Below, one piece after another: positions 24,147 through 34,433 of a DNA stretch of 64,000 bases. This DNA comes from Crocodylus rhombifer. Taxonomy: Eukaryota; Chordata; Crocodylia; Crocodylidae. The notes below the pieces were generated by a model. It saw only the letters and a program-made list of their open reading frames with translations, was not told the DNA's origin and ran no database searches. The position numbers and the translations under genes were made by a program. Positions within the stretch are counted from its first letter, which is position 1. Each line of letters opens with the position of its first letter. The stretch lies in NCBI GenBank assembly GCA_038503035.1, contig JAVSML010019128.1, positions 1 through 64,000 of the forward strand, in the 5' to 3' direction.

Positions 24147-24446
24147 TTGGCTGAGGTCATTGCGGGACCCCTGGCATGGCTTTATGAGAACTTGTGGTGC
24201 TCTGGTGTGGTGCCAGAGGACTGGAAGAGGGCCAGTGTGGTTTCCACCTTCAAAAAGGGGAGGAAGGAGGACCCGGGAAACTATAGGCCAGTTAGTCTTA
24301 CCTCAATCCTGGGCAAGTTTTTTGAGAGAATTATTCTGGCACATGTCCACGAGGGGCCAGCAGGGGAGATCATGCTTAGGGGCAACCAAAATAGGTTCAT
24401 TAGAGCAACCTGGTGGCCTTCTATGACCAGATCACCAAATCCTTAG
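24147..24446 (+). pseudogene. CR1 ORF2 fragment: N-terminal reverse transcriptase
   Basis: Contains VPEDWKRASVV, the nucleotide-adjacent NYRPVSLTSILGKFFERI block and the MLRGNQNRFIR segment. Compared with the copy at 26917-27516, about 17 bp are missing near 24400-24405, which throws the frame into unrelated residues after FIR. The reverse transcriptase continues in another frame from 24413. Confidence 0.9.
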
Positions 24447-25540
24447 CTGCAGGGGTAGCAGTGGACGTAGTCTTCCTGGACTTTTGGAAGGCCTTCAACA
24501 CTGTCTCTCACCCCGTTCTCATTAAGAAACTGGGGGACTGTGCTGTTGACACCCACACAGTCAATTGGGTCGCCAACTGGCTGGAGGGCCACACCCAGAG
24601 AGTGGTGGTGGAAGGGTCGTTTTCGACTTGGAGAGACGTGGGCAGTGGGGTTCCACAGGGCTCGGTCCTTGGGCCCGCACTGTTCAACATCTCCATCGGT
24701 GACTTGGATGAGGGGGTAAAAAGTACCCTGTTCAAATTTGCTGATGACACTAAGATGTGGGGGGATGTGGGCACGCTAGAAGGGAGGAATAGGTTGCAAT
24801 CGGACCTAGACAGGTTACAGGGGTGGGCGGATGAGAATAGGATGGGATTCAAAACCGACAAGTGCAAAGTGATGCACCTGGGGAGGAACAACCGGAACCA
24901 TACCTACAAGTTGGGAAACTCCCTTCTTGTCAGTACAGAGACAGAAAAGGATCTTGGAGTCATCATTGACTCCAAGATGAACATGGGCCGGCAGTGTGGG
25001 GATGCAGTCAGGAAGGCCAACCGCACCTTGTCCTGCATCCACAGATGCATCTCAAGCAGGTCCAAGGAGGTGATCCTCCCCCTTTATGTGGCACTGGTCA
25101 GGCCGCAGCTAGAGTACTGCATCCAGTTCTGGGCGCCACACTTCAAGAGGGATGTGGACAACATGGAGAGGGTCCAGAGGAGGGCCAGCTGCATGATCAG
25201 GGGACAGCAGGGCAGGCCCTATGAGAAGAGGCTACAGGACCAGAACCTGTTCAGCCTCCAAAAGAGAAGGCTAAGCGGGGATCTTGTGGCCTGTTACAAA
25301 CTAGTCAGGGGGGACCAGCAGGCATTGGGGGAGTCCCTGTTCCCCCAAGCACTGCCAGGAGTGACCAGGAATAACGGTCACAAGCTGGCAGAGGGCAGGT
25401 TTAGGCTAGATATCAGGAGGTGCTACTTCACAGTCAGGGCAGCTAGGACCTGGAACCAACTTCCAAGAGAAGTGGTGCTGGCTCCTACCCTGGGGGTCTT
25501 TAAGAGGAGGCTGGATGTACACCTTGCTGGGGTCATTTGA
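24413..25540 (+). pseudogene. CR1 reverse transcriptase core and C-terminal region, 375 codons open
   Basis: This is an uninterrupted frame. Motif A is VVFLDFWKAFNTV (residues 20-31; catalytic Asp 23 present), the GVPQGSVLGPALFN block is at 79-92, and motif C is FADD at 109-112, so all three catalytic aspartates are in place. Then follow thumb and C-terminal segments ([48 protein letters not shown]) to the natural stop. The enzyme would copy LINE RNA at a nicked target. The frame lacks the N-terminal palm, the linker and the endonuclease, so it is not a functional ORF2. Confidence 0.93.
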
Positions 25541-25623
25541 CCCCAGTACTTTTTCCTGCCATGGCTGGGGGTCAGACTCAATGATCTGCTCAGGTCCCTT
25601 CTGACCCTAGAAACTATGAAACT

Positions 25624-25690
25624 ATGGAAGGGACCTCCAGAGGTCATCTAGTTCAACCCCCAAATCTGGATCAGCACAACATTCTGCTGC
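25624..25690 (-). mobile_element. CR1-type 3' tail on the minus strand
   Basis: The string ggaagggacctccagaggtc followed by atctagttcaacccc is the reverse complement of a CR1 3' end (ggggttgaactagatgacct...ggtccctt). It abuts the plus-strand CR1 end, giving a tail-to-tail junction. Short and old. Confidence 0.75.
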
Positions 25691-26884
25691 ATTCAGAATA
25701 AGAGACAGAAGATTGCAAGAGTAAGCTCAAGACATGGAATATGGGTCCAGTTTTCAAATGTCCTAACACAGGATGGGAGGGAGTATTTACTGCTATTTAG
25801 ATTTGGCCAACTAAAGACAGGGTCTGTTGTCTTAAAGCCTGCTCTGTACTCACATTTGATTATCCTTAAGTTTCCCCAAAGGAGCTCAAATCCACAGGTT
25901 TCACTTGGCCCCATTTTTATTTTCACTTTATTTCACAAATGCCTTTAGGGAGAGTCCAAAACTCTGCTCTAGACCAAAACGGTCTGAGAAATGCAGCCAG
26001 CATACAGTTTGTGCTCTCTGAAAACAATGTGAGACAGCCAGACCTGCCCAGAGGAAGTGCGGTCCAGGAGCTAAGGTACTGGAAAGGGAGTCAAGGGTCA
26101 GGAAACTTGTACTTTATGAATAGCTCTGTAATGATTCCTCTTGTAATCTTGTAAAATGGAATTAAGGTTCACCACTTTTGTAGAGTGCTTATGTTCCATA
26201 TGGTTTCCCTAGACTGAATGCTGCAACTAAAGGTAAATGCATTTTGCAGTTTTAGCCCTGCTTCCAGAAAAAACAATCTCTCCCCAAACTGTCCTATAGC
26301 CCTGCAGTTTAAGTCATTTAAAACCAGCAAAACTTTGGGATCATTTTCTTATGTTTAAACATCCACTTGCCATCAGCAAATAGAATCAGATATTGCCTTT
26401 AGTCTTCTTTATGCATACCTGCTAGCTCCTGCATTATCAAAAAGCTCAGATAGTATTGTTAATTTGTCCCTCAAACTGTATACAATGGATTTACACAGCT
26501 CCTGATATTTTTGACAGTAAAATCTACTCCTGGGACTGTCTTTTTAATCCATGTTCCCAAACAAAACCTGAGGGTGAAGATGAAGAGATAGCAAGCTGTT
26601 GAATGTGAAAATAAATAACAAACAAAAGAAAATTAGATATATCTATGGAACTTTTTGGCAATGTGCTTAAAAGCTTTTGTTTTGATTTTGGCAGCTATAT
26701 ATAGAGAGAGAATTTTCTCAGCAGAAGTTTAGGGGCCATATTTTTTTCAATCAAGCCTCTAATTCTGTAACTACAATTGGTGCTGAACATAAGGTCAGAG
26801 GCCACTGCTGAAACCTGGTAATTGTGCATATGTCATTGAAGCTAAAGTTCAGGTCAAGCCTTTGCCATGTCCTTCCTACTACCA
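25691..26884. other. Unique AT-rich non-coding DNA
   Basis: Separates two CR1 clusters. No gene or repeat recognised. Confidence 0.55.
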
Positions 26885-27612
26885 AGTAGGTCATTGCAGG
26901 ACCCTGGCACGGCTGTATGAGCACTCATGGTGCTCTGGCATGGTGCCAGAGGACTGGAAGAGGGCCACCGTGGTTCCCATCTTCAAAAAAGGGAAAAAAG
27001 AAGGACCCAGGAAACTATAGGCCAGTTAGTCTTACCTCAATCCTGGGCAAGCATTTTGAGAGAATTATTCTGGCACACGTCCATGAGGGGCCAGTGGGGG
27101 AGGTTATGCTTAGGGGCAACCAGCATGGGTTCATTAGAGGCAGGTCCTGTCAGACCAACCTAGTGGCCTTCTATGACCAGGTCACCAAATCCTTAGATGC
27201 AGGGGTAGCAGTGGACATAGTCTTTCTGGACTTTCAGAAGGCCTTCGACACTGTCTCTCACCCCATTCTCATTAAGAAACTGGGGGACTGTGGTGTTGAC
27301 ACCCACACAGTCAAATGGGTCACCAACTGGCTGGAGGGCCACACCCAGAGAGTGGGCCACAAGCTGAGCTTATGGTTTAGGTTAGATATTAGGAAGAACT
27401 ACTTCACTGTAAGGGTGGCCAGAGCCTGGAATAGGCTTCCCAGAGAGGTGGTGCTCTCACTGTCCCTGGAAATCTTCAAGAGGAGACTGGATGGGCACCT
27501 GGCTGGGGTCTTATGACCCCTCCCACACCCAGTGCTCCTTCCTGCCTATGGCAGGGCGTCGGACTAGATGATCTGTCTAGGTCCTTCCAACTCATTGATT
27601 CTATTCTATGAT
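26885..27612 (+). mobile_element. CR1 LINE with internal deletion
   Basis: Starts in the N-terminal reverse transcriptase, follows the 24150-24604 sequence closely, then jumps to sequence equivalent to about 25376 onward, losing roughly 770 bp. It ends with gactagatgatctgtctagg and tgattctattctatgat, a different 3' end type from the 23420-25626 copy. Confidence 0.93.
26917..27516 (+). pseudogene. Internally deleted CR1 ORF2, 199 codons in frame
   Basis: The frame begins with VLWHGARG-like sequence in another register, and the real homology starts at WCQRTGRGPPW. Identifiable parts are NYRPVSLTSILGKHFERI, MLRGNQHGFIRGRSCQTNLV, motif A DIVFLDFQKAFDTV with its aspartate, and then, right after GHTQRV, a jump to GHKLSLWFRLDIRKNYFTVR and the natural C-terminus. 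The GVPQGS block and the FADD motif are deleted, so the product could not polymerise. The junction keeps the frame open. Confidence 0.9.
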
Positions 27613-27795
27613 CTGGAACCAACTTCCAAGAGAAGTGGTGCTGGCTCCTACCCTGGGGATCTTTAAGAGGAGGCTAGATGAACACTTTGCTGGGGTCGTT
27701 TGACCCCAGTACTTTTTCTTGCCGTGGCAGGGGGTCGGACTTGATGATCTGCTCAGGTCCCTTCCAACCCTACCAACAATGAAACGATGAAACTA
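27613..27795 (+). mobile_element. CR1 LINE 3' end, short copy
   Basis: Begins at aaccaacttccaagagaagt, near the end of ORF2, and runs through gtcgtttgaccccagtactt to gatgatctgctcaggtccct, ending in aacgatgaaactag. It follows the 23420-25626 subfamily and lies directly after the deleted copy. Confidence 0.93.
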
Positions 27796-28379
27796 GAAGA
27801 TGGCTTATGTTTCTTATTGAATTGCAATACAATTTAATTTATAAAAATAAACGAGGGGTTCACAGCATCCCATGTACTACTCATGTACTCATGGGTGTCT
27901 GCATCTGAATGTGTCAAATACTGTATACTACCTAATGGCCCTCTGTTTTATAAATGCAATTGGTATATTATAACATGCCATTTATATCACCAAAAGGTCA
28001 ATTTAACTTGGCAGTAGAAAAGTGGGACAGACAGGTACTCAGAAGCAAAAATCTTAGGAAGTACTTTCCTGCTGATAAATATTCACAACTGTTAATGAAG
28101 AGGGTTTAAACCAAAACTGAAGTCAGTACAACTGTATTTAAAATATACTTTATGGAATAATCCTGAATTCCTACAAAGAGAGATTAAATGGCCTAAAGTG
28201 TGTTTCTTCCATTTCTAATCTCAGTAACTTCACTAACAGAAAATAGTTTAGAATGAATTAAAACACTATTGTTTAACAGAGTATATTTTTGTCCCAAATA
28301 AACTTTCAGTTCTCCTATAATAATATGATACTTAGTTTTTAGATATGGTTTTCATCGTTTTACATTGATGCATTTTACA
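27796..28379. other. Unassigned AT-rich stretch
   Basis: Nothing recognised. Confidence 0.5.
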
Positions 28380-28545
28380 AAGGAAGGCCCTAACATTATA
28401 CACATTTAACAGCTGAGGAAACTGAGGATTAGAGAGGTGATGTAACTTACCCAGAGTCACCCATCATGTCAGTGAGAGAGCTCAGTACAGAATTTAAACT
28501 TTCTGGCCACCAGGCCAAGGTGTAAGCCATTAAGTCACAATACTG
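28380..28545 (+). repeat. MIR-type SINE
   Basis: Contains the MIR core in order: acatttaacagctgaggaaa, ctgaggattagagaggtgat, gtaacttacccagagtcacc, then gctcagtacagaatttaaac and ccaggccaaggtgtaagcca ending near aagtcaca. MIR elements are ancient tRNA-derived SINEs common to amniotes. Confidence 0.8.
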
Positions 28546-29041
28546 TAGCTACTTAGCACCTTAGCAGAAAAACTAACAAGGCTTGATTGACTAAAAATTA
28601 TATGTATATATTGGTGGCTTTATTATAGCAAATTAATATATTTATTCCCACAAAATGGTGATATTTCTGTTAAACAAACATCAAACTCAGTTGCATGTTT
28701 AGAGGCCACATACCTCAGAATTCCCCATCTCTACATCTCTCATACCCTCAGTTCAAGATATTGTCAATCAGGTGTTCAAATGTGGAGAGAAAAAAACTGT
28801 GGGGGAAGTACTTATGGTTTCATATTATTTCAGTCCTGGAAAAAAGCATGATATTTACAATGGTTTTGTACCAAGGAACACCAAAAGGCATGAGTAGATA
28901 CTGAATAATTGACCTTATTAAAATAATGGGCCTGATGCTTATTTTTTTACTAAGGCCTACTTTGGCAGCAGAAAGCAGTCTTAGGCTTCTGCCACATATT
29001 ACACTTAAGACACATGGTACTTAGTCACAACTTAAGTTGTG
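28546..29041. other. Unassigned AT-rich stretch
   Basis: No gene. The end (cacaacttaagttgtga, 29026-29042) is a small palindrome next to the following TIR element. Confidence 0.5.
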
Positions 29042-29171
29042 ACCTGGTCACACATTCAATCAATTAATGGCATGATAAAATGAGGAAAAATCCACAAAGT
29101 TATTTCACTAAAAATGTGTAATAACTTTTGTCCGGTTCCTATCACACCGTTGATTGAATATGTGGCCAGGT
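29042..29171. mobile_element. 130-bp TIR element (MITE)
   Basis: The arm acctggtcacacattcaatc at 29042-29063 is matched in reverse complement at 29150-29171, with 20 of 22 bases identical. Too short to encode anything. Family unknown. Confidence 0.65.
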
Positions 29172-29445
29172 GCACCCCTGTAACTAGGAGCCTTTGTCAG
29201 CTGGGGTAGCTCCTAGCCATGGGAACTTGCTACTCACAGCTGTGCAGGGGGAGCTCAGGATCATGATCCCAGGCTCCCCCTGCACCTGCAGTAAGATGCA
29301 GTGGGATCTGATATGCAATTCCACAATCATGCCTGATGTGCAATTCCACAGTTGTGCTTCCTGCTTGTGTGGCATGGCAGGAAGCACGATCACGTAGATC
29401 ACGCGTTAGATCCCATCACGTCTTTACCTGCATGACTGGCAGGAG
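29172..29445. mobile_element. Partial copy of the 6789-7436 TIR family
   Basis: Shares with 7000-7436 the GC-rich ctgcagta...tgatccc region, cttcctgcttgtgtggcatg, and atcacgcgttagatccc...tttacctgcatga. The left TIR was not found, so it may be truncated or combined with the small element just upstream. Confidence 0.55.
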
Positions 29446-29717
29446 CCTTGCAGAGAGAGTAAACGAGAATCAAGTCCAATACTATGTGAGACTTAACTTG
29501 TTATTCTAAGGGGATGCCTATTCTGTCTCCCCAAGCCAGAGAGCAAGAGAACAGCAATGAGATGCATGCTCAGGATCTCTGTCTGTTGTCCTTTGTTGCT
29601 AAACTTGGGCTCTGGCACAGATGGTGTGAGAGTGCATGATGGGGTGTTTTCTCTCAGTAGCAATCCTGGGCTCAGTAGAAAGTTGCTATGGAAAAGACTT
29701 AGGTGATTATATTACTT

Positions 29718-29757
<40 letters not shown>

Positions 29758-30337
29758 GTGTGTGTTTAACCATGATGTGGCTGGTGTTAAGTCACATTTG
29801 TTATTAGAATATCTCCTCTCCCTATCCTCTTCTTCTTAGCCATCTACAAATCTCTTTATCACCATATCAATCTGTCATGAGGTATTTACATTAGCTTCCT
29901 ATTTTTGTTTTTACATTTTATACAACTCTAATCCTGCTCTCATCTCATCTCTCATTTCATAACAGCACATCTTCCCCTTCTATGTATATGGCCTGATAAA
30001 GTCGAGGGTAGATTTCACATTATTGACATGCCCCTTGCTTGTATTTTATGTTGTATAACTAACAGAGATGGGTAAAAATTAACTAGCTAGGGGAGTGTAG
30101 ACTCTAATAGAACTTCTACTAAGGTAGGCTACCTGATATTGCTATGAAATATATAGGGCATAATTACAAAGGAAAATACAATAATAAGAAAAAAGCCAAT
30201 AAATAATTAACATAAATTTAGTTATCTGTTTGATATATAACGAAATAGTATAACAGTCACAAATTAATAAATAATAAGAATGTATTTAGAGAAAAAGCAA
30301 ATCCAGGCAAATGGGCTGCTCTACTTTTACATTATAT
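29446..30337. other. Unassigned stretch with a GT microsatellite
   Basis: The microsatellite at about 29719-29764 is (GT)n with one GC interruption. Otherwise AT-rich unique sequence; no gene. Confidence 0.6.
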
Positions 30338-31067
30338 CAGTGGTGCTCAACCTTTTTGCCTAGCAGGCTGGATTGCCAGTGCCCAGTCTATCCTTGAGCC
30401 AGATCCAGCTGGTGTTCCCAATCCAGAGCACAGGTGGGCACAATCTGGTAACATGGGGCACGTCCAGATGAGTGGGAATATGTGTTTCCCCGGGAACAAG
30501 TAGCAGCAGTACACCTTGTGCCACTGCTATTTGTCCCCAGGGAACACCTGTGCCACATGTGCTCTGGCGTGCAGCAGGTTACCCCAGGTTGGGTAAGGGA
30601 GGCTGGGGCTAGCAACTGTGCTGGCCCCAGCTGCCTTACCTAGGGTCCTGGGGGTCTTTGGGAGCTGCAGGTGTGGCACTCCTGCAGCAGGAAGCCTGGT
30701 TGGCAGCTGGAGCATGGTTGGAATGAATATCTAGCCCAGCCCTAGGGGGCCAGGCAAGGGGCCAGGTCTTGAACCAGCCCAACAGGGAGGGAAGTGGACA
30801 TGGCCAGGCCCTATGGGGAGGGAAAGGGACATGGCCCAGCCCCAATCCAGAAGGGGGGGTGTGGCCCAGCCCCGCCCTGTGGGGGAAGGAGATGCAACCC
30901 AGCCCAGCCCAGCCTACCTTTCAGGGCTTGGGGTTTGGGATATTGGCTGGGGGAAGGTGGTCATATTAATGCCATCAAGTTTCCTGGCCTGTGGGGAGCT
31001 CCATAGGCCAGATGCAATGGCTCTGCAGGCTGTATTTGGCCCACAGGCCAGAGGTTGAGCAACCCTG
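30338..31067. mobile_element. Non-autonomous hAT-like element
   Basis: Left end cagtggtgctcaaccttttt and right end gccagaggttgagcaaccctg form inverted termini. The flanking 8-mers cattatat and cattagac agree at six positions, fitting the 8-bp target duplication of hAT elements. The interior is GC-rich, with repeated ggggaagg-type and ggcccagcccc-type strings. No transposase; open frames inside are compositional. Confidence 0.8.
30452..30720. mobile_element. Possible nested TIR fragment
   Basis: The string ggggcacgtccagatgagtg resembles the left end of the 21476-21972 element, and the following gggaacaagtagcagcag is GC-rich in the same style. No right TIR is clear; the boundary at about 30720 is a guess. 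Confidence 0.35.
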
Positions 31068-31546
31068 CATTAGACTGTGCATGTTGGAATCAATTCTAAT
31101 TCTAACAGGACTCAGCTAACTAGTTCTACGGAATTACTGCCTTCCCATGAAGACTGATTAAATCCCTTGGCAGGTGGGAATTATTATCTACTGCTTGCTT
31201 GCCTGGCCACACACACAATTCAGTCCTCTCCCAAGAAGCAGTTAGATAACTTACAAAATTCAGGGTGTTCCTGTTTAAATCTGCAGTGTTGTTGTAGAAA
31301 CAGATGGCCCAGGACTCCCATACGAATGGCCTGGGAATGCAACAATATTGTTCATTATTATATATTTCTGACACTCTCAGAATTTATGAACTCAGTTTCA
31401 AGATCAGTGCATGCTTTCCTGGACTTTTAAAAGGTTATTTTTAAGGTTAAAAACGTTAAGGCAACCTGCAGGATTATGGTCACTTAGCATGATGTGCTGA
31501 CAACCATCTGCATACACCACTGTTTTGCACATTCAGGTGCTATAAC
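31068..31546. other. Unassigned stretch
   Basis: Nothing recognised. Confidence 0.5.
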
Positions 31547-31625
31547 CCAGATCTTCAAAGGCACTTAGAAGTCTAACGCCCATCGAGCTCAATGAGTACC
31601 TTAAGTACCTCAAAGACCTGGCCCT
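31547..31625. repeat. Imperfect palindromic repeat
   Basis: The arm ccagatcttcaaaggcactt and the downstream aagtacctcaaagacctgg are near inverted copies around taacgcccatcgagctcaat. This palindrome type (…ccattgatttcaatggg…) is common in reptile genomes. Confidence 0.6.
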
Positions 31626-32551
31626 AAAAAAAAATATTTCAAAGCTACAGAAGGGGCCAGGACCTGGCTATAGGTAAATTTATTGCTAGAGATTAATTTA
31701 ATTTGGCATGTCTTGGTTGAAATTCATCTCCTAGGTAAACAGGAGGGAATGGAACAATTTCTTATTTTGGCAAGGCTCCTGCACTGCAACCTGGGTCAGA
31801 TCTGTAAGACTCAGGCAGGGTCCTAGCCTACAGCCCTTGTTAAGTGCACTGACCCAGTTACCACTATTCAAGTCCAGCTGACAGCAATCCCCTTCCCTCT
31901 GGTTGGTTCTGGAGCAGGATTTAAGGAACTCCTCCAGCACCTGAGCCTTGTGGCCCAGCACATTGATCATCAGTTTCTGAGTAGCTCCTCCTGCCCCAGA
32001 AACATCTCTGACTTCCCTGCTTTCTGACCTGCTTTAAGCATGCTCCTGGTTTCCAACCTCTGGATTGACCCTGCAAATTCATTTCCTAACTCCTGACCCT
32101 GGTTTGACTTACTCTTGGACTTGAAGAGTATTTTCCTTTAGACTTGGTAGCTAGGTTTCTGATTACCAGCTCCTGACTCTGGCTTAACATTTTGTGCCTT
32201 CTGCCTCTTACCCCTGCAACCCTCTGCTCTACATCTGGCTCTACCCCTAAGCCAGCCAGCCTAGTGGATGATGACAGGAGACTACTGGTGCTTCTTGACT
32301 TCCTACCATCCTATCAAAGCATTTGGCCTGTATTTTTGCCTTCATTAAGATATTTTCCTTTCCCTCTTTCTGCTCCTTTACTGATAGTCTCTTCTACGTG
32401 GACTGAAAACATCACTAAGACTGAGCCTGAGTCAAAGTAGCCTTCAAAATTAGGCTAACCGAGTTTTCCCATTTCTAGTAATGAGGAAGCAGAGTTTCCT
32501 GCCACACCTCAAGTCACTAACATTGAAGTTGGGGTTCTATTGCTACACAGG
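31626..32551. other. Pyrimidine-rich stretch, possible old LTR fragment
   Basis: From about 31960 to 32240 the sequence is a string of degenerate units such as cctgactctggctt and tgaccctggtttgac. Such units are seen in LTRs of reptilian Gypsy-type retrotransposons. No primer-binding site, polypurine tract or coding part is visible, so this is a weak suggestion. Confidence 0.3.
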
Positions 32552-32640
32552 GGGTGTGTCTACACAAGATACTAAATGCACAGTAGCCTAAAAATACCCA
32601 GGCCCCATGCTTTAGGGATGCCTTCCAGAGCCAGGCGGAG
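32552..32640. mobile_element. Fragment of the TGTCTACA TIR family
   Basis: The start gtgtgtctacacaagatact followed by aaatgcacagtagcct matches the left end and subterminal agtagcct of the 10936-11535 element. A right TIR was not found. Confidence 0.5.
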
Positions 32641-32920
32641 CAGCCACTGCCCCTCCCATGGGTCCCACATAGGGCTGGCAGCTCAGCCCCACACTGCAGA
32701 AGAAGCACAGAGACCCATCCCCATCCCTTTGTAGGGGTACCACAGCCACCCACTACTGATTGGCTGTGGGGGGGTGTCCCCTACCCCCTTCCACCTCCCC
32801 TGTGATTGGTGAGAAGCAAAAACTGTGTTTCTTGCCATGGTTTTTGCCTCTTGCCAATCAGCAGCAAGGCATGGGGTTGCTGGGGCCCTACTGCCAATCA
32901 GCAGTGGCAAGAAGACTTAC
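32641..32920. promoter_or_regulatory. Cluster of four CCAAT boxes
   Basis: ATTGG at 32759-32763 and 32805-32809, then CCAAT at 32854-32858 and 32894-32898, each in a ctgATTGGc or gCCAATCAG context close to the NF-Y consensus. The first two and last two are in opposite orientation, so the block is partly palindromic and may simply be the interior of a repeat. No TATA box or gene is next to it. Confidence 0.3.
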
Positions 32921-33032
32921 ATCATGATTTTAAGTCCCTACATGTTTCATTTTACTTGTAGAAAAAATGTACATTTTATGGGGGGAGGGGCTGAGATTTT
33001 TGCTTTTTTTCCATGGAAAACTAGAATCCCTG
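32921..33032 (+). mobile_element. Right-half relic of the fold-back hAT family
   Basis: The order catgtttcattttacttgta, gatttttgctttttttccat, gaaaactagaatccctg parallels the right arm of the 44821-45305 element (tgtttcattttgatcatgg...gattttttttttatcagaga...ggatccctg). The following gttatgat resembles atcatgat on the left, perhaps a decayed target duplication. Confidence 0.5.
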
Positions 33033-33291
33033 GTTATGATGCACCTCAGCAGATCACTGAGAAATGGGGCTGTCATGCATTGTGAGAGAAGTAATTTTGT
33101 CAGAGAACCTGTCACTCAGAGAAGAATGGAGATATGAGTCATCCAAATGAGACACACTGGTGGCAGCTCCAAATCAAAATATACAATTATTGCCAAAAAG
33201 TTTCAGACTTTTTTCCTAAAAAGTTTATGTTTTCCACAGGAAAAAAAAAAACTATTGTCCAACCGGCTCTAGAGAATGAGCTCTTGTGCAT

Positions 33292-33759
33292 TAGGCCTGT
33301 GTGAAGCAGCTAGTATTCACTTCGGATTTGGATTTGACCAATTCAGGGAACAGTGATTCGATTCAATGATTAAAATCATTGTCCCAGATTGATTTGGCTG
33401 AATCTCCAAATTGGCCCCATCGCCCCCCGCTTTCCCAACTCCATCAATGGCTGCCCTGCCCAGCCCCAGCTCCTGGCTCTTTGGGAAAAAAAAGCCCAGC
33501 ACTCACTGGCTGCTGCCAGGTGGGGGGGGCAATCCCCACTGCCTTCCACTGCCCCCCACTGCCCCACAGTGTGTGAGGTGCTCTGTCATGAGCCCCTATC
33601 CCCCACCTACTCTCCCGGCACCAACTACCAGCTCCTTAAAAAAAAAAAGAGCCCCCACTCACCGACTGCTGCCACGCAGGGATGTGATCCCTACTGTCCT
33701 ACTGAATTTGTCTGAATCTCCTCCAAATCGAATCAGCACCCGAAGCTTCACACAGCCTA
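33292..33759. mobile_element. Non-autonomous hAT-like element
   Basis: Left end taggcctgtgtgaagc and right end gcttcacacagccta are inverted copies with one base of length difference. The flanking 8-mers ttgtgcat and ttgcacat agree at six positions. Subterminal gattcgattcaatg and aaatcgaatcagcacccgaa are also inverted. The GC-rich middle (gccccccgctttcccaactc) holds an A-run. Sequence of this type is also inside the 44821-45305 element. Confidence 0.78.
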
Positions 33760-34262
33760 TTGCACATATATCATACCTATATAAGCCTCAGCTAGGTTGA
33801 GGCTTCAAGTGAATGCATCAAAAGTTACATGGACTTCTCCCCCTGATTCTAAGGTCATGAGGGAAACAGCGCACAATCAGTCCAACAAGTTACTGGAGTG
33901 TGTTAGGGATAACTTTGATTCAGATGGTAGAGAGACCAACAAGGAAGGAAGCTCTTCTTGACCTACTGCTCATTGAAATTGAAATTGATTGAAAATGTGA
34001 AGGTAACTTAGATGACAATGACCATGAAATAATAGAGTTCAAGATCCTCAGGGGAGGCAGGAAGGAGAACAGCAGAATAAGGACACTGAACTTCAGAAGA
34101 GCAAACTTGAACAAACTTAGGAAATTCGTGGGCAGGATCCTTTTGGAGAAAAGTCTGGCTGGAAAAAGAGTCCAATACAGCTAGTTGTACTTTAAGGAGT
34201 TTCTCTTAAGGGCACATAAGCAAGTTATCTTGATGAGGTAGAAGAATGGGGAGTGCAATAGA

Positions 34263-34433
34263 TAGGGTTGCCAACCCTCCCAGATTGACTGGGAGTCTAC
34301 TGGAATCAGCATCAATCTCCCAATGACTATTGAAAGCAATCCGGGACACTGATATTGTGAACAGGCTGAACAGTACGTCATGTTGGGGGAAAAAAATCTC
34401 CCAGAATAGCTTCTGTCAGAATTAGCAACTCCA
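34263..34433. mobile_element. 171-bp hAT MITE nested in CR1, with exact 8-bp target duplication
   Basis: Bounded on both sides by gcaataga (34255-34262 and 34434-34441). Termini tagggttgccaaccctccca and ttctgtcagaattagcaact-cca are inverted at their ends (TAGGGTTGCCAA against TGGAGTTGCTAA). The same family is at 60216-62633. The 8-bp duplication identifies the superfamily as hAT. Confidence 0.85.

Larger units (their letters stand above)
23420..25626 (+). mobile_element. CR1 LINE, about 2.2 kb, 5'-truncated
   Basis: It contains the linker between endonuclease and reverse transcriptase, the whole reverse transcriptase, the C-terminal region and the 3' UTR (gactcaatgatctgctcagg, tcccttctgaccctag), ending in two actatgaa-type 8-mers, the CR1 terminal repeat. 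The N-terminal endonuclease is missing. It is the best preserved transposon in the window, yet at least two frameshifts break ORF2. Confidence 0.96.

Noticed and set aside
31690..32330. Endogenous retroviral or Gypsy provirus
   Set aside because: Only degenerate LTR-like pyrimidine units; no primer-binding site, polypurine tract or gag/pol frames.
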